Source of the DNA: Krasilnikovozyma curviuscula
Taxonomy: Eukaryota > Basidiomycota > Tremellomycetes > Cystofilobasidiales > Mrakiaceae
Direction of reading: 5' to 3'
Length of the DNA: 23,748 bases
NCBI GenBank assembly: GCA_014825775.1
Contig: MVAQ01000289.1
Span: 1 to 23,748 of the forward strand
The notes under the pieces were generated by a model, which made no database searches, was not told the DNA's origin, and worked only from the letters and a program-made list of their open reading frames with translations. Position numbers and translations under genes: made by a program. Each line of letters opens with the position of its first letter. Positions within the stretch are counted from its first letter, which is position 1. Shown piece after piece: positions 11,105 through 23,248 of this stretch.

Positions 11105-11579
11105 GGGAGATCGGAGCAATGCCAACAACGGGAGGAGTTGTATTAAGGTGAGCAATGCGATCACTGTTTTTTTCCTCTTGCGTTCAACAGAGCTGAAAAT
11201 GGTTTTCCTCTACGCAAGGTGGCAGACGGTCACCGTTTCACCGATTGCCCTTATCTAAAGCCTATAGCCGTCGGACTTATGAAATTTTTCCACTGTTTAC
11301 ATCAAGAAGCACTGGTGCAAGGAGCGTCTTTCTGAGCAACAGTAGAGCATCTCGAGCTGCATGTTGGCGAGAGAGAACGATTAACAAGAAGAATTAAGGG
11401 AAGGATACTCACCATCTGGCTGTGGCGGCTTCCCACCGCGTATTTTGTGGTACTCGGTCGAGTCAAGCGCCACACCCTGCTGCTTATTTGGTCGCTCCGT
11501 TTTTTCTTATGTATGCAAGGCAGATCCCAACCACTGCTCAATATCCATCCCCCAAGCATATTTTATCTCCTTCTTTAAC
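11105..11579. other. Intergenic region and promoter of the aminotransferase gene
   Basis: This 475-bp gap lies between the glycosidase-like stop and the aminotransferase ATG. The 60 bases before the ATG are CT-rich with a weak TATTTTAT element (11559-11566). No strong TATA box is seen. On the minus strand a two-exon open frame is visible (separate entry, low confidence). Otherwise nothing is recognised. Confidence 0.4.
11277..11514 (-). other. Possible antisense spliced short ORF, unrecognised
   Basis: On the minus strand a coding-looking stretch ends at 11413 at a GTGAGT donor. An intron at 11357-11412 (56 nt, GTTAATC branch-like element, CAG acceptor) joins it in frame to a 26-codon tail ending in a stop at 11277. 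The joined product contains TEYHKIRGGKPPQPD followed by a Leu-rich segment. No ATG is found in this frame before an upstream stop, and it overlaps the aminotransferase promoter. I do not recognise the product, and it may be chance. Confidence 0.2.
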
Positions 11580-13309
11580 ATGGGCTCCCTCGACTCGACC
11601 CTCCCTGACATCGACGTGAGTAGACGAACCCCTCCCTGCTCGAAACGAAACGGCTATCTCCCTTGGGATCTGACTTTTTTTTCTCTATACAGCCTTCGAA
11701 GCTTATTTTCGAGCCAGTAAAGTCTCTGCGACCTCTCACCAATACTGGTGATGTTTCGAATTACATGCTCGAGGTTGACTGGACTGTTGCAGTGAGCTGG
11801 CTATCTCGAACGTGAAGAATATGACTCGTCTTGCTGACTCCTTGGGTTGTTCAAATTTCCAATCATAGGGAGGATGGGGTGCACCAAAGATTTCTGCCAG
11901 AAGACCCCTGACTCTTGACCCAGCTTCAGGAGTCGTCCAGTGAGTGTTAGGATACGACGTCTTGCGGTCTGGTGCGTTTGATTGACAATTCTTTCGCCGT
12001 ACAGGTATGCGATCACCTGCTTCGAGGGAATGAAGGCTTACAAGTCGGACGACGACAGAGCGTTGTTCTTCAGACCAGACATGAACATGAAGAGATTCCA
12101 GCGATCGTGTCACCGCCTGGGTCTTCCAAGCGATTTCTCCCACGCCGCCGTGATTGAGCTCTTGACCAAGCTCATTGGACTTGAAACTGAGTACATTCCA
12201 AAGGGTGATGGTCTCAACCTTTACCTTAGACCTACTAGTAAGTTGACATGCTATTTTCTGAAGAATTATCCGTGATGACTGAACTGCCTCAACTCTTTGT
12301 TTTCAAGTGATCGACACCACGACGTCAATGGGTCTTTCTTCGCCTGTTGCTGCCAAGATGTTCTGTATCTGTCAATTAAACGTTGGAAGTGTCTTGTGGG
12401 GTCCAGAGAAGAGCTTGAAGCTCTTCGCCCAGTCTGATTATATCCGTGCGTGGAAGAAGGGCACTGGCGCTTTCAAGTGAGTTTTGCACTTTTTTTTATC
12501 GTCTCATGGTGTCTCAGTACCTAACAACACTAATACTGGTTCACCTCTTATCAGGCTTGGTGCTAACTATGGTCCAACCATTGCCGCTTCTGTTCCTGGT
12601 TACACGATGTCGCTCTGGCTTCATTCTGAGGAGCTTGGAGAGAAGGATGTGAGCATCGATTTGCTCTTTTATCCCGAAACCTTAAAATAAGTTACTCACT
12701 TTCCCTTCGTGCCTACTATAGCTCATCAGCGAAGCTGGAGGATGCAATGTCTTTGTTGCGTTTGCCCAGACGGATGGTGGTATGTCGCAATACAGTCGAC
12801 CCCTATTTTTAGGATCATTGCTGACTATTTTTTAACTCCTTTTCAAAAAGTCATCGAGGTTGCAACCATGTCTCTTGAAAACGGCCTCGTATTGCCAGGT
12901 GTCACCAGAGATTCCGCCCTCATCCTCTTGCGTGACCATGAGTCTGGAAAGAAGATCATCCCGGGACTGGAAGATGCCAAGATCAAGGTCTCCGAGAGGG
13001 ACATCTCGATGCGTGAAGTCGTGGAGGCTCACCAGAACCAAACAATTGTTGGAATCTGGGGAATGGTCAGTTTTGGCTCTTCGTCCGTCTGGCAAGTGGC
13101 CTTCTTTTTTTGCTGACGGCGTTCATTTATTCCAGGGTACTGCTGTTGTCGTCACTCCTGTTTCTCTCATCAACTACCAAGGTAAAGACTACACCTTTGC
13201 TATCAACGCGCCAGTCATCACGTCTCTGCAACAGACTATCATGGGCATCCAAAGGGGCAGGATAGCCTCTGAGTGGTCTGTCGAGATTCCAAAGTGGTCT
13301 GGTAACTAG
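11580..13309 (+). CDS. Branched-chain amino acid aminotransferase (PLP fold type IV)
   Basis: Predicted 382-residue aminotransferase that interconverts leucine, isoleucine and valine with their 2-oxo acids using PLP and glutamate/2-oxoglutarate. Exons: 11580-11615, 11693-11791, 11869-11939, 12005-12237, 12308-12476, 12555-12648, 12722-12779, 12851-13065 and 13136-13309. Family landmarks in order: GGWGAPKI, YAITCFEGMKAYK, FFRPDMNMKRF, GLNLYLRPTMI, WKKGTGAFKLGANYG with the PLP lysine at 203, GLVLPGVTRDS, and IWGMGTAVVVTP, where GTA (326-328) would bind the PLP phosphate. There is no evident mitochondrial presequence, so a cytosolic form is likely. Compared with textbook members the residues around the PLP differ: ANY for GNY, ATMSLENG for the TxPLDG segment, and WGMGTA for FGxGTA. 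It may therefore be a diverged paralog with altered substrate range. The catalytic lysine is intact. Confidence 0.92.
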
Positions 13310-13886
13310 AGAACTGTTTATGCGTCTAGTTTAGAGATGCCTGTGGCTTTAGATTATTGTGCGCTGTTTGTATACACACTGGCTTTATTGTGTTCTTGCT
13401 ACAGGAAAGGCGCCGGACCCGTCCGCCCTATAATGTACTTCTGTATGCAAGCTTTATAAAATATTTCTTAGCTCTGGACACCCAATCTCATCGCAACCCC
13501 GTTGTGTCGAATGCTGTAGCGAAGGCACCAGCGTGGCGACAGGAGGGCAGATCTGTACTTTCGATGGACCCACCCACTTAAGAAACACCTCTTCCAAGAA
13601 CGCAATACTGCCCAGTCCCAATGTTCTCGCTCTCGCCGACGTCAGGTCCCGTCGTTGCACAGGAAGCTGTTTGTTTTCCACGCGCGCCGATTTGCAGGCG
13701 TCTCGTACGAGGGCGGGCTTTGATTCCTCTGCCTTCTGACTTTCACCTTCTGTTCCTGCAAATTCTGGTAAGCAACCCTCTCACGTATATAAAAGTAGTC
13801 TCATTCTTAGTCCTAACCTGTTCCCCCAACCATTTCCTACTGTTTCCCATTCGACAAATTGGTCTGTGTCCCCAACAGGAGCAAAA
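13310..13886 (+). promoter_or_regulatory. Intergenic region and ERG11 promoter/leader
   Basis: This 577-bp gap holds the aminotransferase 3' end and the ERG11 promoter. TATATAAAAG at 13786-13795 lies about 92 bp before the ERG11 ATG, a good TATA position. However, GTAAGC at 13768, a CTAAC branch-like element near 13814 and CAACAG ending at 13878 also look like a 111-nt leader intron that would contain that TATA, so only one reading can be right for a given transcript. I searched by eye for sterol-response (SREBP-type) elements and found no convincing match. Confidence 0.45.
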
Positions 13887-16583
<2,697 letters not shown>

Positions 16584-16918
16584 ATAGACGATTGATGGGA
16601 AGATCTAGAAATCTAAACTGCATGCACATAATTTTTTCTTGATATACCTTTGGTCTCTTCTTTTTGGATGTATACATGGACTGGAAAGCACTGGAAACCA
16701 TCATCATAGCAAGGCATTACCGCATTTTCCCAGGCTGAACATCGGAACGCCGCGAGAATTGCAGCTGGATTCTTACCTTACTTGCAACCAGGGCATCTCC
16801 TTTTCTAACTTTTTGAGCTTCAGCATAGCCCTTCTACAAAATACTTTCCCTCAGGCACCTTCGGGCTGCCGCTGTGGGGCTCTGTTTGCTCGGCTTAGCC
16901 TGGACAGCGTACCAACTG
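16584..16918. other. ERG11 3' flank and upstream region of the hydrolase
   Basis: The hydrolase frame extends upstream from the ATG at 16919 to an acceptor-like CTCAG ending at 16854, and that extension encodes a hydrophobic stretch. There is no in-frame ATG before a TAG at 16826, and there is no GT dinucleotide from about 16673 to 16854 to act as a donor. A true first exon, if any, is therefore unresolved. A 20-codon ORF starts at 16676. No other gene is seen. Confidence 0.4.
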
Positions 16919-18518
16919 ATGTGGGCGCCAGCAACGCTTGCCTTCAATGAGCCTGCCCAGCGATACCTCTTCAAGCCGCTGGAAAACACAGAGAACGGTG
17001 GGCTGCATGCAGATGTTTTCATGCCCAAGAAAAGAGAGGAAGGGAAGAAGGTGCCAATAGGTCAGCATCTGCTTTCGACCCGGCAGCTCGAGTTTGTGGA
17101 GAAGCTGACCATGCTGATTTAACCTTTGCAACGTGTTTTTCGTGATGTTCATGGTAGTTATATACTGGCACGGTGGAGGATTTACAACGGGCAGTGTCAC
17201 TGATGTTCCAATACAGCAAATGGACCATATTGTGGAACGAACTGGAGCTGCTGTGATTTCCTTGGGTGAGTCTCACGTATATCCGCCCCTCCCATCTCCC
17301 TCGTCGCCTGGTCAAACCACTGACGCTTTTTCGTTTGTCCTAAAATAGAATACAGAAAAGCACCTCAGTAAGACCTCAATAGCGAGCCTCACCACCCTAG
17401 AGCGAACGTCTCACTGAAGTAGCTTCTTTTGTACTAATCAGTGCGACACTTACAGACATCAGGCGTGATGTTCTGGACGGATATCTGTATACTTGCAGCC
17501 AAGAACTCAACGAGAAGGTTGGAAATGTTCTTGATTCGAGCAACATTGTCATTCTAGGTCAGAGCGCCGGTGCCACCTTGGCGCTGTTTTTAGTCAGTCT
17601 TTCCCTCATCTTCGTCTTCTTTTGTCAATCTTCGTGATTAGATTTTATTTCTCTTTTCTTTGTACATTCCCTTACGCCTCATTTCGTGGCTCCTTGTCGG
17701 CATAATTTGACCCGCGAATTCATGTTTGTCATGTTCTTTCCCAGCCCATGGACCTACCTCATCACTATTCCGAGCTAGTACATCTTCCTCGAGGTGTTCT
17801 TGCATTTTACCCAGTCACCGAGATTAGAACGACGTCTCTCACGACTTTCGAAGAAGCATGGAAGGACACATCGGAAGAAGACAAGAAACATATCTTTACT
17901 GTGTACGATGGACCTGCCAGGACTAATTACAACTCAAGGGCTGAAGTTATTGCTAATGGTGGGAAGATGACGCCGAGGCTGCTGTGGCTGGATAGAGTGA
18001 TGCGTTCTGATGCACTTGTAGCTCACCTGTAAGCCATCTTCACGTTCCGGTCGTTCTTCCTTCGCCTTTGCGTTGGTTTTCGCCATTCCCAGACCATTTC
18101 TCTCGTTTCAGCTCTGATGGTCTTCATGAATCTGACCTTATTCGACAGGTGGCCAAAATCCGACATGGCGATGAGAACGGAGTACTCCTCTGTCGCACAC
18201 ATCAAAAGGAACAACCCCCCGGTCTTCTTAATCAAAGCCAGCTTGGATAAGCTGGTTCCAGCGTTCCACTCAGATGACTACTTCGCAGCGATGCAGAAGG
18301 CTGGTGCCGAAGTGAAGAGGACCGTCGCTGAAGGAGCTTTCCATGCATTTGATGTTAAGGATCCGAAAGGTTCGTTCTCTCTTCCCTCTTTTCCCTGGAG
18401 TGTGACTACTAACCATCCTTTTCTACGCGTCACAGGTCAAAAAGGTGGAATCTGGTGGGATGAGGTTGTCGTTCCCGGGCTCGACTGGCTGGTTGACAAA
18501 ATCAACCGCGAGATTTAG
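16919..18518 (+). CDS. HSL-family alpha/beta hydrolase (esterase/lipase-like)
   Basis: Predicted 335-residue (or slightly longer) serine hydrolase of the hormone-sensitive lipase family, which cleaves carboxyl esters of lipids or small acyl/acetyl substrates. Exons: 16919-17060, 17158-17265, 17349-17367, 17442-17592, 17745-18028, 18149-18369 and 18436-18518. The oxyanion-hole motif HGGGF is at 52-56, followed by ISLEYRKAP assembled across a 19-nt exon. The nucleophile elbow GQSAGA has Ser131, the acid is probably Asp268 (ASLDKLVP), and the histidine is His300 (AFHAFD). All three catalytic residues are present. The start is uncertain: upstream in-frame codons encode a hydrophobic segment (GLCLLGLAWTAYQL) that would make a membrane anchor, but no upstream ATG is available. 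A sterol-ester or steryl-acetate hydrolase role would fit the ERG11 neighbour, but the sequence does not prove it. Confidence 0.85.
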
Positions 18519-18894
18519 GACTCGTCACCCTGTCCACGCATTCTCTGGTACATAGAGGGCTGACTAGCATTACTCTGGGATTTTGGTTCCCTTTCTTCTA
18601 CTGTACATTAATGGCATGCCGAATGAACATCATTTTCGCATTGAAATGACACATCCAATATAAACAACCCCAGCAAGTCCATTTTCATACATCCTCGACC
18701 AAAATCTAAAGCGGAATAACTTCCATTGCATTGCTTCTCGTTCTGGAGGTTTGTATCACGTGTTGCTACGTGCGCAATTGGCGACATGGAAATCGCACGG
18801 TCGAACGGCCGGGACGACGTTTGAGAAGGGCGAAGTGATTTTCGCAGGAGCGACAGTCCCCACAACCACCACCGTCTCCCAGTCGTACCCAAAA
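18519..18894 (+). promoter_or_regulatory. Promoter region of the citrate synthase gene
   Basis: This 376-bp gap contains CCAATATAAAC at 18654-18664 (a CCAAT plus TATA-like cluster), an E-box CACGTG at 18757-18762, and a reverse CCAAT (ATTGG) at 18777-18781. CCAAT elements are known binding sites of the HAP complex, which commonly controls respiratory genes in fungi, so HAP control is plausible but inferred. An ATG at 18786 opens a 12-codon upstream ORF ending at 18824 if the transcript begins before it. Confidence 0.35.
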
Positions 18895-21383
18895 ATGTCT
18901 ACTCCTCTCAGAAGAGCTCTCCTCAGATCCAATGTGAGTATCATTCTGCACTCCAACAAGCCTATCAGGGAGATAGGATTTGTTATCGGGTGGAAAGAAA
19001 ACTGATGGGACCGATCTCTATTTCGCCTTTTTTTCCATTGCTCCCAGGGCCCACGCATGACCAGAGGATATGCTACTGGTGCTGCCCCAACTCTCAAGGA
19101 GACTGTTGCTGCCCTCATTCCAAAGGAGATTGAGAATGTCAAGGCCATCAGAGCTGCTTACGGCAACAAAAGCTTTGGTGAATACACCGTCGACCAGGCT
19201 TACGGAGGTATGAGAGGTCTCAAGGTACGTTTCAGCTCTCAGTTCTGTTCAAGGGTAATATTAGGAGAGGTCTCCCAACCACTTCAGGCGTTGTTTTGGC
19301 GGTGGAAACGCTGCTGGAGTTTTTTCTGGCGATGGAAATACTCATCTCCCGCCTAGACGTCAGTACTGACGACGTCTCGTTTTTTCTCGCAATGGAATAT
19401 CTTTCGGTCTCGGTAGGCCATGATCTGGGAAGGTATGTTTGTTCTCTCCGTGTCTCCTGAAGACTGTGTTGGCCTACAGAGCTGACTGGATGCTTTTTCG
19501 TGTGACGCAGGTTCCGTTCTCGACGCTGGTTAGTTTACCGCTGGTAGAAAACAGCAAAGTAGGTATCAGGTACTGATGGTTTCACTTTCATATTTTAAGA
19601 TGAGGGTATCAGATTCAGGTGTGTTCTTCTCCATTTTCAGTTTCGTCAGAGAGAGCCGTCGCTCAACCCCATTTTTTTCGTTGCTGGCCGCGCTCAGAGG
19701 AAAGACTATCCCAGAATGTCAAGAGCTCCTCCCAAAGGCTCCAGGTGGTGAAGAGCCACTCCCAGAAGGTCTTTTCTGGTTGCTCCTCACTGGTGAGGTC
19801 CCAACTCAGGAGCAAGTCGATGCTCTCTCCGCCGACTGGGCTGCCAGAGGTTCCATTCCAAAGTTCGTCGAGGAATTGATCGATGCTTGCCCAAAGACTT
19901 TGCACCCAATGTCTCAATTCTCCTTGGCTGTTACTGCTGTATGTTCCTTTTCCCCACATGTTCGATCAAAGCGAGCCAGCGTACTGACCAGTCATCTACG
20001 TCGTATAACTCATCAACCCCAACCGTCCCAACGGCTATGCAATGTTTGCATTTTCTTAGCTCAACCACGACTCCGCTTTCGCTGCCGCTTACCAAGCTGG
20101 TATTAACAAGAAGCTCTACTGGGAGACTACCTTCGACGACTCGATGGACTTGATTGCCAAGCTCCCTGCCATTGCCGGTAGAATCTACAGAAACGTCTAC
20201 GGCTCCGACAAGGCCGTCCCAGCAATCGACCTCAAGGCCGATTACTCCAAGAACTTGGCCAACCAGCTCGGTTTCGGTGATAACGCTGCTTTCGTTGAGT
20301 TGATGAGACTTTACGTTACCCTCCACTCTGACCACGAAGGTGGAAACGTTTCCGTAAGTTGAACATTTCAAGCTATGAATTTGATCTGGCCCGTTGGACA
20401 ACGTATCTCATTCTGTTTTAATGTTTTCACGGCGCTGATTAGGCCCACACTGGTCACTTAGTCGGATCTGCTCTCTCCGATCCTTTCCTCTCCATGGCCG
20501 CCTCCCTCAACGGTCTCGCTGGACCACTCCACGGTCTTGCTAACCAAGAAGTTCTCAACGTTAGTTGTCTCGTTCACTGTTCTGGGGTTGCATATGGTTG
20601 TTTCTGACATACAGTGACTTGGCTGTCGCCTTCCCCATCCACAGTGGGTCGCTAGAATGCAAAAGGAGATTGGTGAGGATGCCTCTGACGAAGCCGTCAA
20701 GGAATACGTCTGGAAGACCCTTAAGGGTGGACAGGTCATCCCAGGGTAAGCCCTTTCCCCTTTTCCCCACATCTATTCTCCGATATCCAGCGGAACTAAA
20801 CCCACCTTGTTTACTTTTTTTTGCAAATTCTTTTATTCGTCTGCTCCAGTTACGGTCACGCCGTTCTCAGAAAGACTGACCCAAGATACCAGGCTCAGCG
20901 TGAATTCGCCCTGAAACACTTGCCAGATGACAAGCTCTTCAAGCTCGTTGGACAGTTGTACAACCTCGTTCCAGACATCCTTTTGGCCGCTGGAAAGGCC
21001 AAGAACCCATGGCCAAATGTGGATGCTCACTCGTTAGTTTTTTTTTTTGTTTTTTTTTTTTTTGAAGAGCTGGTGTCGTGATCGAGTGACTGACTTGTTG
21101 CTTCGCTCTACGATGACGACAGCGGTGTCCTCCTTACCCACTACGGCTTCAAGGAGCAGAACTTCTACACCGTCTTGTTCGGTGTTTCCAGAACCTTTGG
21201 TGTCGTTTCTCAGCTCATTTGGGACAGAGCCCTCGGTATGCCATTGGAGAGACCAAAGTCTTACTCTTCTGCTGCGTAAGCATCTTCTTTAACTCTTCAA
21301 TCTCTCTTCTATCATGCTAATTTATCTGCTTCTTAACGCAATTATTACGCTTTAGCATCAAGGCCATGTTCGAGAAGAAGTAA
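18895..21383 (+). CDS. CIT1: Citrate synthase, mitochondrial
   Basis: Predicted 461-residue citrate synthase, which condenses oxaloacetate and acetyl-CoA to citrate in the mitochondrial matrix. Exons: 18895-18933, 19048-19224, 19417-19432, 19511-19528, 19600-19618, 19698-19938, 20060-20353, 20443-20559, 20645-20745, 20850-21032, 21123-21275 and 21356-21383. The N-terminus ([11 protein letters not shown]) is a basic, hydroxylated mitochondrial presequence. Catalytic residues are His298 in [10 protein letters not shown], His344 in [14 protein letters not shown] and Asp399 in NVDAHSG, with the same spacing as pig His274/His320/Asp375. The conserved segment AMIWEGSVLDADEGIRFRGKT is split over three successive microexons of 16, 18 and 19 nt. 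The 19225-19416 intron is long for this window and holds repeats. The 21033-21122 intron begins with long T runs. Ends at KK with no peroxisomal SKL-type signal, supporting the mitochondrial form. Confidence 0.97.
19294..19401 (+). repeat. Degenerate triplicated motif with palindrome inside a citrate synthase intron
   Basis: Within the 192-nt intron 19225-19416 three related units begin at 19294, 19322 and 19382. Each is a T-run followed by a GC-rich triplet and then (G/A)(G/A)TGGAA. Between the second and third copies lies a perfect 14-bp palindrome, CGTCAGTACTGACG (19358-19371), in a slightly longer imperfect GACGTC-flanked inverted repeat. These could fold in the pre-mRNA. No function is known to me. 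Confidence 0.5.
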
Positions 21384-21830
21384 ACGCACGTTTACTGATG
21401 ACGAACATGATGGGAGCCTTCGGAACGCATATGAATAGGTGGATAAAGTAGCACTTAGACAAAACATCATTTCTACTATACAATATTGGCTGCCCGTAGT
21501 ACTCTCCCACTTACCTTCTTTGTATACATAATCGATGCCCGAACTCTTTCGCGAATACTGCTCAATGTAGCCCTGTTTAATACAAGATCCCTACACTTGC
21601 CTGCTAAGCTTCTCCAGACCTGTATCAAAATTGAAACCAAGATCTTCGTAATGATGAACACATCGCCATTTACTCGATGAGATCGTCAGCGACGCTCCCT
21701 TCGATCTGCAGCCATGGTGGGGCCGTCTCATTGTTAAGGATCGATGATGGAGCAGATTTACGAACGAATTCCCTAGGAACCACTTCTCTCTGAACATTTC
21801 TCGTTCTCTTTGCATTCCCTTTATCAGAGG
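21384..21830. other. Intergenic region between citrate synthase and the DUF1295 gene
   Basis: This 447-bp gap holds the citrate synthase 3' UTR and the promoter of the next gene. I see no clear TATA box near the ATG at 21831, and only unsupported short ORFs on both strands. Nothing else is recognised. Confidence 0.4.
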
Positions 21831-23248
21831 ATGTCTACTTCCAGCACCTTGCTCAAGCTATTCGCGTTCTGTACGTCATTTCTTTGCTCGATGAGCTTCC
21901 GTTTCATAGATCAAGCTCACTTCTCTTTCGTGCTGCAGCTGCCGGAGTTCAGACCATCTTTGGAGTTCCAGCAGTGATACAGAAGACGGAAGCTTGGTAC
22001 GATTTAGCTGGTCAGTCTACCGTCCCTCACGCTTGTGAGAAATTCATGGTCCTCTTTGCTGATTTGATGTGACGATACTTCAGGCTCGATCGGATTCTTG
22101 TCTACAATTACGTACTCCGGTAGGCTAGGATGATCTCTTTTTTAGAAGAGTGTGAACTAAAACTCGATGGTGTTTTATGTCAGTTCTCTTGCCTGGTTTC
22201 AACGGGAAACCGTCGCCAGTGCTGAAGCTCCTACAGAACGTGGGACTTGGTGGCTTCAGCAGACCTGGTAAAATGAAGTGGGGTCACCCCAGACAAGTTA
22301 TCTTGACTGCAGCGTTGACTTTCTGGGCAGGTCGCCTGGGTTACTTCCTGTCGCAGCGAATCCGCAACCACCCAGAGAAGAAAGACGCTCGATTCGATGA
22401 GATTAAGAAATCAGCACCTAAATTTGCTGTTGCTTGGTTTGGCCAGTCAGTCTGGGTGTTTTTGGCTGGGCTTCCGGTCTATCTCGTGAGTGCAACTCGT
22501 CGTCTTAGTCGGCAACTCTCGAAACTAATATCGTCTTTCGTGGATTTGTAGGTTAATTCCCTCCCATACAGAGCAGGTGCTTATCCCAAGTTTGGCAGTG
22601 GCCGAGATATTGTTGGACTCGGACTATTTTTGGGAGGAATAGGGCTTGAGATCATAGCAGACAACCGTTCGTCTTTTCATCGGTTTTCTCTCTCTCTCTC
22701 TCTCTCTCTATTCTCTTATTAAAATTCATGCTGACCTTATGTATCTGTGTCCTCGCAGAAAAGTCCGCTTGGAGAAAGCGCAAAGAGGCCAAGAAGCACG
22801 ATGAGAAGTTCATCTCTTCTGGTGTGTGGAGTATCAGCAGACATCCAAAGTTAGCTTTTTTCTCCTCTTTTGTTTTTTCTTCCATGTGTCATTGATAAAT
22901 TTAACCATTCTGTAACGTTCTCAGCTATGTTGGCGAAGCTACCCTCTCGCTCGGGCTATATGTTCTAGCTTCCACATCTCTCGCCGCCTCTTTGCCTTTC
23001 TGGGGGGTGCTAGCATTAGGAATCTCTCCACTTTTCGAGTATTCACTTATCAGATTTGTGAGTGGTGTGCCGCTATTGGAGGAGTCGAGTGACAAGAAGT
23101 ACAAGGATGAAGAGGACTGGCAGAAGTACAAGCAGTGAGTCTTTACACACTCTTTCCCAGATTGGTTCTAAAAACATAACTACCACTTGACTGGATCTTC
23201 AGGACCGTTCCTATCTTCTTCCCTTTCCTGCCTGCGGACAAAAAGTAA
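21831..23248 (+). CDS. DUF1295 / steroid 5-alpha-reductase-like membrane protein
   Basis: Predicted 303-residue multi-pass membrane protein of the DUF1295 family, related to the steroid 5-alpha-reductase and isoprenylcysteine methyltransferase superfamily. Members are usually annotated as putative NAD(P)H-dependent oxidoreductases, and the substrate is unknown. Exons: 21831-21870, 21939-22010, 22084-22119, 22184-22485, 22552-22666, 22759-22849, 22925-23134 and 23203-23248. Hydrophobic helices lie near the N-terminus (with GSIGFLSTITYSVLLPGF), at ILTAALTFWAGRLGYFL, FGQSVWVFLAGLPVYLV and DIVGLGLFLGGIGLEII, and in the Leu-rich C-terminal part. The signature SGVWSISRHPNYVGE (RHPNYVGE about 216-223) is the cofactor-side motif shared by the superfamily. 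The short C-terminal FFPFLP(A)DKK tail ends in a KK-type dilysine-like sequence that might favour ER retention (inference). The intron at 22667-22758 contains a (TC)n tract. Confidence 0.9.
22687..22709 (+). repeat. (TC)n microsatellite in an intron
   Basis: An uninterrupted 23-base TC dinucleotide tract lies inside the 22667-22758 intron of the DUF1295 gene. It adds to the pyrimidine richness of the intron and is likely length-polymorphic between strains. Confidence 0.9.

Noticed and set aside
11422..11619. Plus-strand frame just upstream of the aminotransferase that might be a mitochondrial presequence
   Set aside because: It is in a different frame from the aminotransferase ATG, begins at a GTG, and no splice joins it to the enzyme.
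21591..21815. Minus-strand 74-codon ORF between citrate synthase and DUF1295 genes
   Set aside because: No recognisable domain, no convincing promoter, and it lies in a short intergenic gap. Judged a chance ORF.
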